From assembly GCF_038002225.1 (NCBI RefSeq), contig NZ_JBBOCA010000001.1, positions 6,944,001 to 7,008,000 of the forward strand: 64,000 nucleotides of DNA, given 5' to 3'. Source of the DNA: Paenibacillus sp. FSL R7-0204 (GTDB lineage Bacteria > Bacillota > Bacilli > Paenibacillales > Paenibacillaceae). Each line of letters begins with the position of its first letter. Position 1 is the first letter of the stretch. The notes beneath the pieces were generated by a model. That model was not told the origin of the DNA. It saw only the letters and a program-made list of their open reading frames with translations, and did not search any database. The position numbers and the translations under genes are program-made. This document shows positions 61,775-64,000 of the stretch, in pieces.

Positions 61775-62023
61775 ATGAGACATCGCAAAGAGCCCCCAGG
61801 TGACAAAAACATCATCGGGACCCGAGTCGTAGCTATTCGCAAAGCTAAGAAAATGAAGCAAAAGGATTTCCTTGCGAGGTTGCAAACCTTCGGTTTAGAC
61901 ATCAGCCCGACCAGTTTGTCAAGATTGGAAGGCCAATATCGGCTTGTGCAGGATTATGAAGTGGTTGCTATTGCGAAGGCGTTGGAGGTTTCGGTTGGGG
62001 AGTTGTTGGGTGAGGGTGGGTGA
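61775..62023 (+). CDS. XRE-family helix-turn-helix protein
   Basis: Protein of 82 residues, one XRE domain: IIGTRVVAIRKAKKMKQKDFLARLQTFGLDISPTSLSRLEGQYRLVQDYEVVAIAKALEVSVGELLG. GAGGTGA precedes the ATG. It is divergent from the 165-residue protein gene and the nuclease cluster, with ~150 bases between starts, and could regulate that cluster. No palindromic operator is obvious. Confidence 0.9.
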   Translation: MRHRKEPPGDKNIIGTRVVAIRKAKKMKQKDFLARLQTFGLDISPTSLSRLEGQYRLVQDYEVVAIAKALEVSVGELLGEGG

Positions 62024-62373
62024 AGAAAGGGGGAATCCTAATTTCTCATCGGTATCTACATTCCAATCTAAAGTGAGCAGCATCCCACATGAACTGTATG
62101 CAGGAACATATTGTGCTATGAGTGATCTGTAGCTATCCGTGGAAACCTTTGTTTGACAGGGTTTTAGCGAATACACATCCGTTCTAAAGGGCTGAATACG
62201 CACGTTCTTTTGGTGTTTTACATCAATTTTACATCAATGTTTTAAATACATAAACTACTTACTGCCAGTGATATCTCGCTTCAATAATCTGTTGAATCTT
62301 ATTACGAACTAGTATTAGCTTTACTTGGAATATATAGGAGAGCGCCATCCTTACTTATTAATGTCTCATGCGT
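62024..62373. other. AT-rich gap without a recognised gene
   Basis: No gene is supported. A direct repeat TTTACATCAAT is seen twice at about 62217-62238. It may be degraded mobile or accessory DNA. Confidence 0.5.
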
Positions 62374-62672
62374 TTAAGAATACCGTTTCAATTCATCTGG
62401 AGACCAAATTTTCTTTGTTTGTACTGTTCCGTTTTCTTCTAAATAGTCCGACATATAATAACACTCCGATAAATCACAAAATTAAAATTAACATTATACG
62501 CACTTAATTTGCTTAAACCAGCATTTTCCCACATATCTATAATATCCGCTGGAAAATCTAAATTTAACAATTCCCTAATTTCCATAAGGCACTCGGCATT
62601 TAATAAGAGCCATTCAGAGAGTCCCTTTGGGACTGTGTTGGACTTTTTATTCGATAGCAAATAGGTCGTCAC
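62374..62672 (-). pseudogene. Frameshifted small gene of unknown family
   Basis: The upstream frame (62439-62672) reads through LSEWLLLNAECLMEIRELLNLDFPADIIDMWENAG and then NFVIYRSVI before an out-of-frame end. A second frame picks up at once at 62454 (MSDYLEENGTVQTKKIWS) and stops at 62374. Joining the frames at about 62455 gives one continuous protein of about 100 residues, so a one-base indel is likely. Upstream codons are open to about 62731 but lack a start. I recognise no family. Confidence 0.5.
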
Positions 62673-62910
62673 ATCATTGAAAATACGTTGAGACTGCCCT
62701 ATTCGTCTATATTCCCCTCGTTTAACTGATCAAATAAATAAAAGGCTGTTTTCCCGGAAGGAAATGGCTATCATTTGGCGAATATTACCTGTGCTGCGTT
62801 AACTTTGCGGAAGAAGAGTGAAGTATGCGGCGTTTACATATGGATATCGAATTGCCAGAGTTTATTCTTGCGTTCTCAGCAGAAATTCTTAGTTTCGGAG
62901 GCAGTTTAGC

Positions 62911-63516
62911 GTGAGTTACACATATGAACAGATGGCTAGGAGAATTAATGGTAGATCAGACATGTCAATATATTTGACGCACCTCACTCGAAGAACAGAC
63001 ACTCAAAGTGAAGTTGATACTTTACTACAAATCATTAAGGAACAAGTTATACGAGGCAGTAACGGTAGTGGCTATATTATCGGAGAAGATAGAGCAGCAT
63101 GTTTCCAAGATGCCCCATTACATGGAATAAGTCAGAATATCATTCACGAAAATCAGTATAGAAAAGAGTTGGGCTCAAAGTTAAGGTATGATGCATGCGG
63201 TGTTAGCTTTTCAAAGCAATATGTATATTTACTAGGCGGTCGTCCCTGCGTCTACGAGAAAAAAGAAGTGGCAAAGAAGATACTACCGCCGGAGGAATGG
63301 TGGAGAATAGTAAACTTTGACATGTCGGACCCTCTTAATATAGTTGATTGGACTCATGAAAGAGAGTGGAGAGTAAAAGGCGACTTTATTTTTCACCATG
63401 GTTACGCTACAGTATTACTTCCTCATAACTCGCAGTACAGAGAGTTTATTGACAAAGTGGATAAAGAAACCCTCAAGGCTTTACAGGGTTTGGTCGTATT
63501 ATCTAGGACGATATAA
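62911..63516 (+). CDS. AbiGi/DUF2971-like protein, possible defence protein
   Basis: Protein of 201 residues. The order of motifs, IYLTHLTRR, then LLQIIKEQVIRGS, AACFQDAPLHGIS, CGVSFSKQYVYLLGGRPCVYE and the C-terminal DWTHEREWRVKGDF, resembles AbiGi and DUF2971 proteins, small groups tied to abortive phage resistance. The N-terminal H-x-T pattern and the final E-W-R-V are also reminiscent of ADP-ribosyltransferase-like folds; this is my inference. GTG at 62911 follows GGAGG. Composition is more AT-rich than the first half of the window, in keeping with an accessory region. Confidence 0.55.
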   Translation: MSYTYEQMARRINGRSDMSIYLTHLTRRTDTQSEVDTLLQIIKEQVIRGSNGSGYIIGEDRAACFQDAPLHGISQNIIHENQYRKELGSKLRYDACGVSFSKQYVYLLGGRPCVYEKKEVAKKILPPEEWWRIVNFDMSDPLNIVDWTHEREWRVKGDFIFHHGYATVLLPHNSQYREFIDKVDKETLKALQGLVVLSRTI

Positions 63517-63589
63517 GTGTTGCGTTCCGCGATTCGTACTCTTATCTATAGTAAAGAATCTTGTAATAAAAAACGAAAGGGAGAAACTC

Positions 63590-64000
63590 ATGCCTCCATT
63601 ACTTCGTAGGGACAGCATTAGATTCTTTGAAGCTAGCATAAATAGCTTAAACTTAGCTATAATCGGCTTATCTCTTCCTATTAGGGCTGAGCCAAGGGAA
63701 AAAACATCACTGTACGCTGCTGAAATAGGGTTGATAGGTACTGCTGCTGAACAAGCAGTCAATGCGTGCATTTGTCAAACGCACGGGGTGAAATGGCTTC
63801 TAACTTTTGACAAAAAATTTAAACCAGCTTCTCAAATCTTCGACCAATTTTCCAACATTTTAAAAAAGCCAACTGTTACATCTTCTTTTTTAACTCAGGG
63901 AATATTAGAGAAACAAAATCATTTAAAAACTCTGCTAGATAAGACTACTAAGTTCCGGCTGCTCGCCAAAGCACGCGCTGGCGGCCTTCATGCAGGGATA
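63590..64000 (+). CDS. Unrecognised gene, cut by the window end
   Basis: At least 137 codons from ATG 63590, after GAAAGGGAG, running off the window edge. It starts MPPLLRRDSIRFFEASIN and continues with helical stretches such as AEIGLIGTAAEQAVNACICQTHGVKWL and LLAKARAGGLHAG. The helical pattern recalls HEPN-like defence proteins but no R-x4-6-H motif is visible in this part. It follows the AbiGi/DUF2971-like gene by 73 bases on the same strand. Confidence 0.65.
   Translation, partial: MPPLLRRDSIRFFEASINSLNLAIIGLSLPIRAEPREKTSLYAAEIGLIGTAAEQAVNACICQTHGVKWLLTFDKKFKPASQIFDQFSNILKKPTVTSSFLTQGILEKQNHLKTLLDKTTKFRLLAKARAGGLHAGI

Noticed and set aside
52917..64000. Prophage
   Set aside because: No integrase, capsid, tail or lysis genes are present; the content is nucleases and regulators.

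Overview
The window looks like chromosomal DNA of a Paenibacillus-type Gram-positive, spore-former-group bacterium. The evidence is the AGGAGG-type ribosome sites, frequent TTG/GTG starts, many AraC-family regulators (one fused to a siderophore-binding domain), a very large protein with three C-terminal SLH domains, a GH11 xylanase and a 27-residue holin-like peptide gene. This is inferred from gene content; no 16S or other marker is present.

Layout. 1-16.8 kb is a mixed region: the end of an ABC exporter, GNAT acetyltransferases, an AraC/GyrI regulator, small membrane and lipoprotein genes, a xylanase with a catabolite-repression site, a zinc polyol dehydrogenase with a ROK regulator, a 1127-residue helical-repeat protein and yaaA. 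16.9-24.3 kb holds two GyrI-domain genes, then a carbohydrate locus (GH112 phosphorylase + GH105 hydrolase, divergent AraC regulator) and an IS3-type transposase remnant. 24.8-35.8 kb carries the SLH surface protein, several DUF proteins, a broken gene and a membrane diguanylate cyclase. 35.9-40.2 kb is a two-gene ABC exporter facing an XRE regulator/membrane-protein pair, with an inverted pair of identical 19-bp operators between them. 40.2-43.8 kb is a Fur-controlled siderophore uptake and reduction locus.

45.4-50.0 kb is the most coherent candidate system: five co-directional genes encoding an exported methionine-rich protein (about 20% Met after the signal peptide), an OmpR-type response regulator, a short-loop histidine kinase, CcdA, and an anchored thioredoxin-MsrA-MsrB fusion. 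Together they make sense as an envelope methionine-oxidation sink, sensor and repair machine. A methionine-synthase-like gene is divergent from it.

50.1-52.9 kb holds an SPFH protein, a 51-bp tandem repeat and a duplicated type I toxin-antitoxin-like locus (one copy intact, one decayed). 52.9-64 kb is a defence-type island. On the minus strand it runs (in transcription order) Spo0E-like/unknown, NERD nuclease, Mrr-like endonuclease, McrB-like AAA+ protein, DUF2357/McrC-like nuclease, DUF6602-like nuclease and NADAR ADP-ribose glycosidase. After it come an XRE regulator, a frameshifted gene, an AbiGi/DUF2971-like protein and an unrecognised gene cut by the window end.

All functions are read from sequence motifs and remembered family features. 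No database search was possible.
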